Assembly (NCBI RefSeq): GCF_003384725.1
Contig: NZ_QNVV01000020.1
Location: 1-64,000 of the forward strand
Direction: 5' to 3'
DNA from: Chryseobacterium pennipullorum
GTDB lineage: Bacteria > Bacteroidota > Bacteroidia > Flavobacteriales > Weeksellaceae
Length of the DNA stretch: 64,000 bases
Shown here: piece after piece, positions 33,145-42,131 of the stretch
Layout: each line of letters begins with the position of its first letter
How positions within the stretch are numbered: position 1 is the first letter of the stretch
The notes under the pieces: model-generated
Seen by the model: only the letters and a program-made list of their open reading frames with translations
Told to the model about the DNA's origin: nothing
The model's database searches: none
Program-made: the position numbers and the translations under genes

Positions 33145-33690
33145 TTACCTTACTTTTTCCAGAAGGAATAATTTGGCTCCTGAAAATGCAAGTTTAGGAA
33201 TTACATTCCCTTCCAGAACCATTGTTTTGCTGTTGACATCAATCACTGTAATATAATTGTTGGAGTTATATTCTATGTAGTTTTCCTTTTCTTTGGTCAA
33301 CGGGTTTTTCCCGAATTCCATTTTATATTTTACCCAGCTTTCATCTCCTGTGCTGCAATGTACCGGTTTGAATTTAGATTTTTTAGCTTTAAAAACAATC
33401 TGCTCAAAGCTGTCGGTACATTCTGAAGTAAAAGAACTTTCCGGATTCTGGTCTTTGGAGAAATCTTCAAAAGACCCTTTGTAAACTCCTACGACTTTCC
33501 AGGTTCCGTCTATGCGGTCCTCATCGATTTTTCCTTTCGCTTTGCTTACTGCCCAGCTGATTCCGTTTACCGTTCCTTTTACGGCTTTATACCCTAAATT
33601 TACAGCTCCCGATACTACTTTTGTTGCAGTTCTTACCACACATGAATTAAGAACAAGAACCACTGAAGCCAGCAATACTATTTTTTTCAT
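33145..33690 (-). CDS. Lipoprotein of unknown function
   Basis: 181 aa with a lipoprotein signal (MKKIVLLASVVLVLNSC) followed by VVRTATKVVSGAVNLGYKAV, a helical segment also seen in other flavobacterial lipoproteins. The rest looks like a lipocalin-type beta-structure: GTWKVVGVYKGSFEDFS, FEQIVFKAKKSKFKPVHC, and VLEGNVIPKLAFSG near the end. It opens a minus-strand unit in a gap between the GLPGLI gene and the GTPase operon. Not an operon member by spacing (121 bp to the next gene). Function unknown. Confidence 0.75.
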   Translation of the reverse strand: MKKIVLLASVVLVLNSCVVRTATKVVSGAVNLGYKAVKGTVNGISWAVSKAKGKIDEDRIDGTWKVVGVYKGSFEDFSKDQNPESSFTSECTDSFEQIVFKAKKSKFKPVHCSTGDESWVKYKMEFGKNPLTKEKENYIEYNSNNYITVIDVNSKTMVLEGNVIPKLAFSGAKLFLLEKVR

Positions 33691-33811
33691 TTGCCAAATT
33701 TTTTGCGAAGATAAGATTTTAAGATCAGTATCGGGATAAATTGTAATGCCTTTCTCTTTTCCTGTATTGAGTTACTGATCAATAGACGACTTTTTCAAAT
33801 GATGGGCTGTT

Positions 33812-35053
33812 TTATAAAGTATGGAATGATGTTGTATATTCTTTTGGTATCCACAGACAGCACAGCACTAAAGCCCCGATCAACAGCAATGATAAAATTA
33901 ATGTGGCCACCTTAAAGCCGTCCACCCTGAACTCTTTTTCCCGGTTTCTTCCTGAGCTGTGAAAACCGGAAAGCCCATGAGAATAGGGCTGATCGTCTCT
34001 TGCCGGCTGTACTCTTGCATTGGACGATGAAGATAGAGAAGATAAGGATTCAATGCCTTTATTTTGATGAATCGTATTGGTCAACAGTCGTTTATGTTCC
34101 TGGTGCAGCTTTTTAGCTGCTTCTATCTTTCCATCAGCGGTAAGATTGCGGATGAGTTCTTCAATTTTTTCTGAGTACTGATCGTATTCTTTACTGATGA
34201 TTTCAATTCTGTTTTTGGATTCCTTGATTTTGGACTCATTGTCCTGGTGCCGTTTTTCATTGTGCGAGATCTGCCTGTTGAGGTCTTCAAGCAGTTTTGT
34301 TTTTTCATCTTTTAAGCCTTCTTTTTCTCGTTTAAGCTCAGTGATGGCAGATTGCAAAATCCTGCGCCTTTCTTCTTCAAGGTTGTGCAGTTCCATATCA
34401 AAACCCTCATCATTTACAATTTTAAAGATTCCTTTTTGCTTTACAAATTCGGCAATTTCATGGCTTTGGGTAAAATAGATGGTATCATAAACGTTCAAAA
34501 GGTCAATCGCTTTGCTGTAAAAGTTCTGGAGCTCTTCAGCGCTGGTTTTACAGTACACGACAAGATAGTTATGATTGGATCGTGTAAAATCCAACTCGTC
34601 GATTTCCCGGACATTGAACCCTATTTTATCAAAATCCCTGGGTTTTTGAATGGAAAACTGTTCTGAATGATTGACTGTGATCACTCCTTCTGACAAATTG
34701 TTTTTTTCAAGACTTCTTTGAAAATCATTCAATGCACTGATGATAAGTCCTTCGGAAGCAATTTTATGAACGAAAAGTAAGCTGGAACCGATAAAGGTAC
34801 CGCCCCTGTCTGAATTTTGCTCTTTTGCAAACGTATAAACAGAATAGGAGATGAGGTTACAACCGCCGGCATAGTCTTTCCGTATTGAGTAAATAGTGCT
34901 TTGAGTAAACAGTTTGATCGCGTCGGTCTTAAGGTCAAAAGTCCTGATCTCCTTCGCAATATGATGATTTCCACCTAAAAAAAAAGATTGTCTGAAGCCA
35001 TTGGGATTTCCAAAAGTCCCGAATGCCGAGAAAAAATAAGTATTGTCCATCAA
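33812..35053 (-). CDS. Coiled-coil, tail-anchored protein of the GTPase operon
   Basis: The 413-aa protein has an N-terminal folded domain of about 200 residues (starts NTYFFSAFGTFGNPNGFRQS), then a long charged coiled coil from about residue 225 to 330 (EEERRRILQSAITELKREKE, EKIEELIRNLTADGKIEAAK), a Ser/Arg-rich linker and a single C-terminal transmembrane helix (VATLILSLLLIGALVLCCLW). The N-terminal domain may belong to the GTPase-associated (GAP1-like) group, from memory only. Its start overlaps the stop of the GTPase gene by 4 bp, so it is translationally coupled with it. No signal peptide; the topology is cytoplasmic with a membrane anchor. Confidence 0.7.
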   Translation of the reverse strand: MMDNTYFFSAFGTFGNPNGFRQSFFLGGNHHIAKEIRTFDLKTDAIKLFTQSTIYSIRKDYAGGCNLISYSVYTFAKEQNSDRGGTFIGSSLLFVHKIASEGLIISALNDFQRSLEKNNLSEGVITVNHSEQFSIQKPRDFDKIGFNVREIDELDFTRSNHNYLVVYCKTSAEELQNFYSKAIDLLNVYDTIYFTQSHEIAEFVKQKGIFKIVNDEGFDMELHNLEEERRRILQSAITELKREKEGLKDEKTKLLEDLNRQISHNEKRHQDNESKIKESKNRIEIISKEYDQYSEKIEELIRNLTADGKIEAAKKLHQEHKRLLTNTIHQNKGIESLSSLSSSSNARVQPARDDQPYSHGLSGFHSSGRNREKEFRVDGFKVATLILSLLLIGALVLCCLWIPKEYTTSFHTL

Positions 35054-35976
35054 TTGGTAAAGCTAAATTTTAAACGTTCCCAAAATGTTCCTTCATAATC
35101 CAGATCATAGCCAACAATGCTTCTGTAGAGCCATTTGGCAAGGACTTCAGCGGTAGAGAGGTTCAGAAGGTCAATCTTTTCACTACCCGTCGTATTCTGG
35201 ATACTTCCGATCGTGTAATAGGTTTTGCTCAATCCATACGTGTCAATTCGTTGTGAAGTCATGGGAAGGTGATCAGAGATAAAAGAATCAAGCGCTTCCG
35301 CACTTTCCACATCCATTCGCCCGGATTTGTCCCACTTGGAAATCACCAGAATGGCATTCACTGATTTTAAATTTTTACCTTTTCGTTCCAGCTCATCCAG
35401 AAATTCATTGATCAGAGAATCGTCTTTATAGGCCGTTTCATAGCTGGTGACAATAATGAAAGTAAGTGGAATATTGGCATTCAGAAAGGTTTCTATGCTG
35501 CTGTGATAGCTTCCACCTCTTCGGATATCATTGTGGTTTTCGCCGGAAGTTTCCAGAAAAGTAAGGTCTACGGGAACCACTCTTTTTGATCGGTTATTGG
35601 GTTCAAAGACGAGGTCCAGACGGGTCACCTGATCTCTGGTGGTTCTGTTGGGAAGCACACCCTGTCTGATGTTTTCAAAAAAATCGGAAAGCAGTACATT
35701 GGCTTCTTTGGAGTTGGGAGTTCCCAGCTTGGGTCTCAACACTCCGGCATATGATCTGAGATAATACAGCATCGAGGAGAGGATTACTGATTTTCCGGAT
35801 TCTGCGGTTCCAAAGAAAAAGACAAAATTGCTGTCCTTATTCCTGATGTCATTGGAGATCGTTTTGGCAATCGGAACAAAATCTGTTTGGGGAGCGTTTT
35901 GAAAATCAAAAGAGAGTGGCTTTAGCACTTCTTCTGTTTCAAAAGACAACGGTTTTAATTGATCGTTAGTTTCCAT
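35050..35976 (-). CDS. P-loop GTPase-like protein of a three-gene membrane system
   Basis: 308 aa. Two short LKPLSF repeats open the protein. The Walker A motif is FFGTAESGKSVIL (Gly56 to Ser63), a Walker B/G3-like segment is VDLTFLETSGE (136-146) and a G4-like motif is ISKWDKSGR (SKWD at 213-216), so this is probably a guanine nucleotide binder of the TRAFAC type. A helical C-terminal part ends in TFWERLKFSFTN. The neighbours are a multi-pass membrane protein upstream (3-bp gap) and a tail-anchored coiled-coil protein downstream (4-bp overlap), which suggests that the GTPase works at the membrane. Not assigned to a named family. Confidence 0.75.
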   Translation of the reverse strand: METNDQLKPLSFETEEVLKPLSFDFQNAPQTDFVPIAKTISNDIRNKDSNFVFFFGTAESGKSVILSSMLYYLRSYAGVLRPKLGTPNSKEANVLLSDFFENIRQGVLPNRTTRDQVTRLDLVFEPNNRSKRVVPVDLTFLETSGENHNDIRRGGSYHSSIETFLNANIPLTFIIVTSYETAYKDDSLINEFLDELERKGKNLKSVNAILVISKWDKSGRMDVESAEALDSFISDHLPMTSQRIDTYGLSKTYYTIGSIQNTTGSEKIDLLNLSTAEVLAKWLYRSIVGYDLDYEGTFWERLKFSFTN

Positions 35977-35979
35977 GGT

Positions 35980-37008
35980 TTAGTTATTTGGGATGATGGT
36001 TTTGCCGCTTCTTTTGTTGGTAAACACGCTTCTGCCATTGCTTCCATTGTAGTTTCCTGAATCTGTTACCAATAAAATAATGATGACAATCACGAAATCA
36101 AGTAAAATACAGCCGGCGAGAACCACAAACTGGTACATGCCAAAATTTTTAATAGCATGTTCAAACGCAAAACCGATTTTTCCTACCTGCTGGGTCTTCG
36201 ACACTGCAGGCTCAAAATGTATTTTATCATTTCCCAGAACCGTTTGTGCGCGGCTTCCCAGTTTATTATAATCTGAAAGAGACTCATCAATAAGCCCCTG
36301 CGACAAACCGTCTTTTTCCTTTTTGGATAAAAGGAGCAGGTCCTGAATGTTTTTATCCCATTTGAAAGCTGCATTGTTGATCTCTGTCTTTAAGGCTTTT
36401 TCTTCAGGGGAAAGATCCGAAACAATATTGTCAATCTGTTTTCCCATTCTTTCAGCAAGGTCTTCATAATCTTCGCCAACAGGTGTCAGCAAGTCCACTT
36501 TCTGGCCCGTTAACCTTTCGATATCCTTTATCAAAAGCTGGGCGCGGCTTCCGATTCCTTTATTTCCGGGATCTTTGATCTGCTCCATCATCTGCTTCTT
36601 TTTGATCTCAATGTTCTGAGTGGTTGCTTTATTGTACTTATAGCTTAATTTCGATTCCACATCATTTTCAAGCGTCGTAAAGTTTTTATTGATATCCCGG
36701 AGTTCGTCCGTATAAATATCCGTTTTCATAAACCTTGTATACAGTGCATTAAAGTTGGCAATAAAGCAGAACGAGGCAATGAAAATATAAATTCCCACAA
36801 GGCTTCCCGTAGGCTTGCCCTCCAGTTTTGCATTTCTCAGCATCCAGCACAGGAATAAGAGCAGTAATGATAACACCAGGGCAATCACAAAAGATGCCGG
36901 TCCAAAGATCTGCTGCAGCCCAAGCCAGGTCTGATAAAAGCTTACGCTGATCAGTAACAATGCAAGAATTCCCAAAAAGAGATCTGCAGGAGTCGTTTTT
37001 CTATTCAT
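35980..37008 (-). CDS. Membrane protein with long extracytoplasmic or cytoplasmic helical domain
   Basis: The 342-aa protein has three N-terminal transmembrane helices (LFLGILALLLISVSFYQTWL; ASFVIALVLSLLLLFLCWML; GSLVGIYIFIASFCFIANF), a soluble helical domain of about 180 residues (TDIYTDELRDINKNFTTLEN, KKQMMEQIKDPGNK) and one C-terminal helix (FVVLAGCILLDFVIVIIILL). I recognise no family. It is the first gene of the three-gene operon with the GTPase and the tail-anchored coiled-coil protein. A TAGTTTCG promoter-like element lies 56 bp upstream. It is probably the membrane platform of that system. Confidence 0.7.
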   Translation of the reverse strand: MNRKTTPADLFLGILALLLISVSFYQTWLGLQQIFGPASFVIALVLSLLLLFLCWMLRNAKLEGKPTGSLVGIYIFIASFCFIANFNALYTRFMKTDIYTDELRDINKNFTTLENDVESKLSYKYNKATTQNIEIKKKQMMEQIKDPGNKGIGSRAQLLIKDIERLTGQKVDLLTPVGEDYEDLAERMGKQIDNIVSDLSPEEKALKTEINNAAFKWDKNIQDLLLLSKKEKDGLSQGLIDESLSDYNKLGSRAQTVLGNDKIHFEPAVSKTQQVGKIGFAFEHAIKNFGMYQFVVLAGCILLDFVIVIIILLVTDSGNYNGSNGRSVFTNKRSGKTIIPNN

Positions 37009-37063
37009 AATGTTTTCGTTGTTTGTTGAATGAGGTTATAAAAACACCTTGTTTTATAATGTT

Positions 37064-37071
37064 CGAAACTA
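37064..37071 (-). promoter_or_regulatory. -7-like element of the GTPase operon
   Basis: On the minus strand TAGTTTCG (one mismatch from TAnnTTTG) follows a TTTG, and the operon start lies 56 bp downstream. An 8-bp hairpin (TTATAAAA / TTTTATAA, 37036-37059) sits in the leader. Confidence 0.4.
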
Positions 37072-37607
37072 CAAACAACCCGTAAAAAAAAATTACGGAA
37101 AACCGTAAGCAGCAGCATTCCTTGTGGGGGACTGATGGTGATTAGAAAAAGTGGCTCACGCAGATTTTGTAACTCACGCGGATTGAGTCTTCTAAGCAGA
37201 TGATTGCTTATGATAATTTTATCTCACGCAGATTTTGCAAATGACGCAGATTTTTATTCGTAACTGTGGAATCTCCCTGATCTTGGGATGAGTGAAAATA
37301 AAGAGTTTTTAGACGCAAGATTTATATTTACAGCTTTATCGTTTAAAGCAGCAAAAAAGGAATCAATTGCATTGATTTTTCTAAGCAGATGGATAGGTTT
37401 ATATTAATTTTATCTCACGCAGATTTTGCAGATGACGCAGATTTTTATACGTAACTGTGGAGTCTTCCTGATCTTGGGATTAATGAGAATAAAGAATTTT
37501 AATCGACTTATTTGTTGCTTCCTTAAAATCTAAGATATTTAGAAAAAAGCTTTACAATATTATCAGATAACATCCGTGTAAATCTGAGGAATCTGTGGTT
37601 AAAAAAA
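37072..37607. repeat. Intergenic region with repeated CACGCAGATTTTG units and a 120-bp direct repeat
   Basis: The region has no coding ORF. Units of the form CTCACGCAGATTTTG or GACGCAGATTTTT occur at about 37155, 37223, 37243, 37414 and 37433, with a degenerate CTCACGCGGATTG at about 37173. Two longer copies, roughly 37190-37310 and 37380-37500, align over about 120 bp (both contain TAACTGTGGA..TCTTGGGAT). Near 37570 the text ATCCGTGTAAATCTGAGGAA belongs to the same family. This repeat type is scattered through Bacteroidota intergenic DNA; its origin is not known to me. Confidence 0.75.
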
Positions 37608-38741
37608 TCACTTTTCTTCCGCCTTTAATTTATTCACCAAAGGATTGGCATACATCGCCAGGAAATATTCCTTAGAAACAGGATCAGCCGGATCAATACG
37701 CATTTCCAGTCTTCGGATAAACAACTGTTTTTCCTGTTCCGTATACTGTGAAGCATACGTATCCGTATTGTTTTTCAGATCGTAGGCGATATATTTGGTA
37801 GGCCAGAGTTTGTAATTTTGAATGATCGATGTGTCAATGAGTTGTGCAATGGCCTGCAGCTGCTTGTTTTTATTGTCAATGGTAGCGGCAATTTCATCCA
37901 GTTCCGTATCAATAACATCGCCGGCATGCAGATGAATTCGTTTCTTTTGACCTAAAATTCCACTGAGGATGGTATTGAAATCTTCATTTTTTCCTTTAAT
38001 ATATGCTTCATCTCTGTGCTGAGCCAGCAGTTGAGGCATTTTTAAGGAATCGGTAGGATCATATTCATAGGAAATGGAGATGGGAACAATTTTTAGTGTC
38101 TTAAAGTACTCTATTAGAGATTGGTCTCCCGCTGCCATAGCCAGCATTTTCAAAACCCCTTGCTGAGTCGCATCATTCCCGTCTTTAGCACGGCCCTCAC
38201 GCTGGGCAATCCATACGGAGCGGTTTTCTTCGTGTAACAGCATGTCTATATACTCAGACATGGTTTGTGAACTGGTAAGCTGATCACGAATGGAAAGCCC
38301 TCTCTGAACCAAAAAGTTACGGTTCAGTTTAGCCAGTACATTCAGGAAGTTTCTTTTTACCAAATTATCACCAATCGCAGAAGCGGTCATGATCAGTCCA
38401 CTTTCCAGCAAAACCAGGTTAAGCAGGGAAGTGTCCAGGACAATATCCCTGTGGTTAGAAATGTAGAGATAGGAAGTGTTCTTATCAAGCTTATCGAAAC
38501 CCGAGGTCGTTAAACCTTCCGAACTTTTAGCAAGAATCTGACGAACAGCATACGCCACAAACTGATGCTGGAAATCGCTAATGGAATAAACCTCTTTAAA
38601 CTGCTCCAGCCAAACCTGCTCTTCCACACCCGGAAAAGTAAAGTTCATCAGTGCTTTCATCATCGGATCACGGGCTATGCTCTGCAATCTTTCATTCACT
38701 TCGTGATCATGAAAATACCGGATTTCATCAAACTTTGACAT
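37608..38741 (-). CDS. PlsC-like 1-acylglycerol-3-phosphate acyltransferase family protein
   Basis: 377 aa. The acyltransferase motifs are SNHRDIVLDTSLL (Asn96-His97, Asp103; slightly different spacing from the usual NHxxxxD) and AQREGRAKDG (Glu-Gly-Arg 182-184), followed by IVPISISYEYDP. It has no predicted transmembrane helix and is longer than PlsC (about 240 aa), with N-terminal (1-80) and C-terminal (about 250-377) extensions. It probably transfers acyl groups in phospholipid or ornithine-type lipid synthesis, but the acceptor is unknown. It stands alone behind the repeat region. The adjacent Rossmann gene upstream is on the same strand but 117 bp away. Confidence 0.8.
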   Translation of the reverse strand: MSKFDEIRYFHDHEVNERLQSIARDPMMKALMNFTFPGVEEQVWLEQFKEVYSISDFQHQFVAYAVRQILAKSSEGLTTSGFDKLDKNTSYLYISNHRDIVLDTSLLNLVLLESGLIMTASAIGDNLVKRNFLNVLAKLNRNFLVQRGLSIRDQLTSSQTMSEYIDMLLHEENRSVWIAQREGRAKDGNDATQQGVLKMLAMAAGDQSLIEYFKTLKIVPISISYEYDPTDSLKMPQLLAQHRDEAYIKGKNEDFNTILSGILGQKKRIHLHAGDVIDTELDEIAATIDNKNKQLQAIAQLIDTSIIQNYKLWPTKYIAYDLKNNTDTYASQYTEQEKQLFIRRLEMRIDPADPVSKEYFLAMYANPLVNKLKAEEK

Positions 38742-38857
38742 GCTATGGTAAAAATTAAAACTTTTTGCAAAAGAACGAAAATTTATTGAGCATACCTGAT
38801 GATGTGGTCATGATTTGAATTTTGTGCATATGAATCCTGGTCTGTATGGTATTCCTT

Positions 38858-39622
38858 TCAACCCGGATGAAAATATCTGGGGTCAGGAAATTTAAAATTG
38901 AAATCCAGTTCTGAGATTAATTTCTCTGATGAAACTGTCTTTCCTTTTACTGTTTCTTCAGGGATATAAGGACTTTTTTTCTGTATGCTGATCACTTCTC
39001 TTTTTGAAGGATGCAACGGCGCTACCAGGTTGTACAGTTCCGAATGGGTTTGCTCTTTAATCATCTTTTCTATCACAGAACCTACATCTTCATAATGAAT
39101 ATGATTGGCGGGAGCTCCGGGATCCGACACCGTATATTTGCTCAGAAAACGGTCATCTCCCATTAATCCACCCAGCCTGAGAATATTAGTTTGAGGAAAT
39201 GCTTTTTTTATAATTTTTTCTTTTACAACTTCTTCGGCAGCCAGATCATTTTCAGAAAAATCTTTGGCATCGTCAGGATACACTCCTGTTGAGCTCATAA
39301 GAAATACCTGTCCCCGGAAGCCCTGCATCCATAAAGCCACCCGTTCTGCTCTTTTTACGATTTCGTCTTCATTTTCTTTCTTTGATGAAAAAGGTACCGT
39401 AATAATAATGGTGTCAAGCTCTCCAATAACATCCCATGGAGATAAGAGCTCTACATACGTCTCATCATTAAAGTCCACCACCAAAGGATGATAGCCTCTC
39501 CGCTCAAGGTCTTCCCGTTTCTCCTCCGAAGTAGTAGTTGCATAAATCTGGTAATCTCCGGAAAGCTTTTCCGCAATGCGGGAACCCAGCCATCCGCATC
39601 CGATAATTCCTATTTTTTTCAT
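38858..39622 (-). CDS. Rossmann-fold reductase/epimerase-like protein (SDR/YeeZ-type)
   Basis: The start is set at 39622 (MKKIGIIGCGWLGSRIAEKL), because the longest frame adds 16 residues before the first beta-strand. The 254-aa protein has the GxGxxG dinucleotide motif (GCGWLG), a TTTSEEKREDLERRGYHPLV second-strand region, and MSSTGVYPDDAKDFSENDLA with the SST/Y-type site of atypical SDR proteins. Later LRLGGLMGDDRF and NHIHYEDVGSVIEKM resemble the YeeZ group. Substrate unknown. Not obviously cotranscribed with the acyltransferase gene. Confidence 0.8.
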   Translation of the reverse strand: MKKIGIIGCGWLGSRIAEKLSGDYQIYATTTSEEKREDLERRGYHPLVVDFNDETYVELLSPWDVIGELDTIIITVPFSSKKENEDEIVKRAERVALWMQGFRGQVFLMSSTGVYPDDAKDFSENDLAAEEVVKEKIIKKAFPQTNILRLGGLMGDDRFLSKYTVSDPGAPANHIHYEDVGSVIEKMIKEQTHSELYNLVAPLHPSKREVISIQKKSPYIPEETVKGKTVSSEKLISELDFNFKFPDPRYFHPG

Positions 39623-39733
39623 AATGGCAGTGATTTGTTGGTAGCACCAAGATAGGAATTTTGAAAACAATGATCATAATGGATCACAGCTATTAACATA
39701 ATTTTAGAATAATTGCGAAAGCAAAAATATTAA

Positions 39734-40582
39734 TTAAATTTCTAAAAATTTTAATTGAATTCCGCTTTCAGTTTTCCATTCTACAGGTCCACTTGCAGAT
39801 CTTGCTAGTATAGCTGATGCTGCTCTTGAGGAAGAGTTGAAAACATAATCTTTAGTGAGTTTATAGAAACCATTGTCCCGTTGTAATATTCCGTCTGAAA
39901 GCATTTTATTTCGTTCCAGTACAATACCTTCATTTAATGAAGGCTGCTCAGTTACCATCAAAAGAGAATCTTTGTATACTACGAAACCTTCAGTGGATGG
40001 ACTTCCTTTGCTATTAGCTCCAGCTCCGTTTTTACAGTATAAGATCAGTTGATTCGTTTCGTCCTGTTCAACAGTTTCTTCCAGGGATTCAAATATTTTA
40101 TGTCCTAATGAGGCGGTCAATATTTTGACATTAGATAAAAACTCTTCCAATTCTGCCTGCTCTGCTTCAGAAAGTTCCGGTCGGGTAGGGATATTCTGAT
40201 TAATAGTGTAGCGTTCTGCATGCATAGCCAATTCATACAAACGATTTTCAAGGTATTTAACACCCGCTTTGTTCAAATACTGATCCTTACTTCCAAAGAA
40301 TAACACTTCATTCCAAAATTCTTTATTAGCTATATGGCTCACAAGGCGTTCGGCAATGACTTCTGCTTCGCCAATATAGGCAGCATCTTCATTATTGTCT
40401 CCTTTACCAATCAGGATATAGACACCAGGTTTTCTAAATTCTGTACGATTGCTGAATTCTCTTACTTTAATACGGGGAACTCTGATGCCTATTCCCGTCC
40501 AGTTGCTGAGTTCTGCAGTGGTAAGACTATTGGGTGTACCATCTACGAAGAATAGGCGTATGGTTTTTCCAAAGGTATTCAT
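39734..40582 (-). CDS. GIY-YIG nuclease-family protein with C-terminal DUF4357-like domain
   Basis: 282 aa. Residues about 45-140 hold a GIY-YIG domain: RKPGVYILIGKGDN and DAAYIGEAEVIAERLVSHI, followed by KEFWNEVLFFGSKD and LENRLYELAM, where a conserved Glu serves catalysis in the family. The C-terminal part (about 185-282) has the look of DUF4357 (YCKNGAGANSKGSPSTEGFV). Such proteins often sit in defence or restriction loci. The PD-(D/E)XK gene upstream and the type I restriction genes nearby support that view, but the target is unknown. Confidence 0.8.
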   Translation of the reverse strand: MNTFGKTIRLFFVDGTPNSLTTAELSNWTGIGIRVPRIKVREFSNRTEFRKPGVYILIGKGDNNEDAAYIGEAEVIAERLVSHIANKEFWNEVLFFGSKDQYLNKAGVKYLENRLYELAMHAERYTINQNIPTRPELSEAEQAELEEFLSNVKILTASLGHKIFESLEETVEQDETNQLILYCKNGAGANSKGSPSTEGFVVYKDSLLMVTEQPSLNEGIVLERNKMLSDGILQRDNGFYKLTKDYVFNSSSRAASAILARSASGPVEWKTESGIQLKFLEI

Positions 40583-40732
40583 AGTTAGTTTTAATATTTT
40601 GAATCATGAATGACTCAAGAATGTTTGTTTAATGGTGGCAATAATAAGAAAAATCTTTAATCTTTCTAAAGAAAAGGTATAAATTTATGTGGTATACTGA
40701 TATATAAAATGGGTTTTAAAAAGAAGATTTTA

Positions 40733-41902
40733 TTACAGGTCTTTTATGATGTCTTCAGGAGCTTCTAAAACCTTCATAATAAATGTTCTCATAAATAATT
40801 TGAAGTTTCCGTTTTTAATATCAACCCAAAATTCTGCATTATGATCTATGTTGCCATACTGTAAAAAATATAGAGGCCATAGATGGGATGTCCGAAATTT
40901 GATTCCTAAATGATTTCGCAGATCATCAAAATACACTTTTTCCCTATACCGATCCATAAAGGCAGGTGTTTTTACCAGGCCATAAATAACGCCACCTTCT
41001 TCATAATTAAACCTGATATATACATTTTTTAAAACGGAAATCCCAAACTGATGATATTGCTCGTCATAAATAACATTCATGTTCAATTCTTCTGATAATT
41101 CATCAGCAAGTTGAAGCATTTGCTGGTCAGCAAGGTCTTTCATATCTTGCTTAATAGAATGTAAAGTATTGGATATCTGAAAAGCCGTTTCTATATTATC
41201 TTCGGTTTCAGTAATAAAATGGTTCAGCGACCCTGGATCTAAATTTTCTTTTCCCATATAATTTTCAATAAGTTGACTTTCGAAGTCCATCAGAAAACAA
41301 CGCACCCTTTCATTTTCTGTATTTTTAATAAATTCTTTTAAAAGAGGAATAATATCATCCTCATAGTTTATTAAACGTAAAAGTCTTGTTTTTATAAGAG
41401 TTTCAACTTCTTTACCTGCGCTGTATTCTGTTAGTTCTTTGGATTTTGGAGCTAAATAGAGAAGTTGATAATGGCGGGTACTGATGTATTGTAAATATTT
41501 TAAATAATCCTGAACCTGATTTTCCTGATCCCGTGTCCATGGATAAATTTTATTTTCAATTCCCAGGATACTTGACTGATCCTGATTTTTTAAAACTATA
41601 TCCACTCTTCTGTTTTCGAAAGTGGGATCTTCTAAAATTACCTGCACTTTTGTCGGATGATCATAAGGGAAATGGAGTCCTAATTCTTCTTTAAACAATT
41701 TCAAATAAATATCTCCCTGCCCATGATCTTCATTAGGATCTAGGAAAAATGCCAATATTTCAGAGACTTTATTTTCGTTCCAGTGGAGGAACTTCATTGC
41801 ATTAAATTGAGTAGCAAGTTTTTTAGAATGTCTTTTTTCATATTCAATCTCAAACTTAGAACGTGCCTGAATCTCCCTGAAAAAAGAAATGTAATCGTTC
41901 AT
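40733..41902 (-). CDS. PD-(D/E)XK nuclease-superfamily protein (PDDEXK_4-like)
   Basis: 389 aa. The nuclease core is ENRRVDIVLKN (Asp101) followed after about 14 residues by GIENKIYPWTRDQENQVQDY (Glu116 and Lys118), the D-x(n)-ExK signature. The N-terminus (MKFLHWNENKVSEILAFFLD) fits the helical lead-in of the family. The C-terminal 200 residues are mixed and contain AFQISNTLHSIKQDM and a beta-rich segment. It is a likely restriction or anti-phage nuclease. It sits 150 bp upstream of the GIY-YIG gene on the same strand, and the type I restriction locus follows after one small gene. Confidence 0.82.
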   Translation of the reverse strand: MNDYISFFREIQARSKFEIEYEKRHSKKLATQFNAMKFLHWNENKVSEILAFFLDPNEDHGQGDIYLKLFKEELGLHFPYDHPTKVQVILEDPTFENRRVDIVLKNQDQSSILGIENKIYPWTRDQENQVQDYLKYLQYISTRHYQLLYLAPKSKELTEYSAGKEVETLIKTRLLRLINYEDDIIPLLKEFIKNTENERVRCFLMDFESQLIENYMGKENLDPGSLNHFITETEDNIETAFQISNTLHSIKQDMKDLADQQMLQLADELSEELNMNVIYDEQYHQFGISVLKNVYIRFNYEEGGVIYGLVKTPAFMDRYREKVYFDDLRNHLGIKFRTSHLWPLYFLQYGNIDHNAEFWVDIKNGNFKLFMRTFIMKVLEAPEDIIKDL

Positions 41903-42131
41903 AGTATATTAGTAAATTTCATTTTAGCAATGATAAGGAAAATATCCAGTTTTTGTTTACGTGAGAACATAAAATGTAAAGCTTTTACTTCTATTTCAAG
42001 AGTTCAGCCATTTAAAAACTACTCTTTATGGAAAAATAATGTTCTACAGTTTTGAATCTTGCTTTCTATAAATGTTGATTTATCATGTAACATAAAATAG
42101 ATCAGGCCACAATGTAAAACGCTTCAGGGAA

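Noticed and set aside
37072..37607. Possible CRISPR array in the repeat block
   Set aside because: Units are irregularly spaced and imperfect, there are no spacers of uniform length, and no cas genes are nearby.
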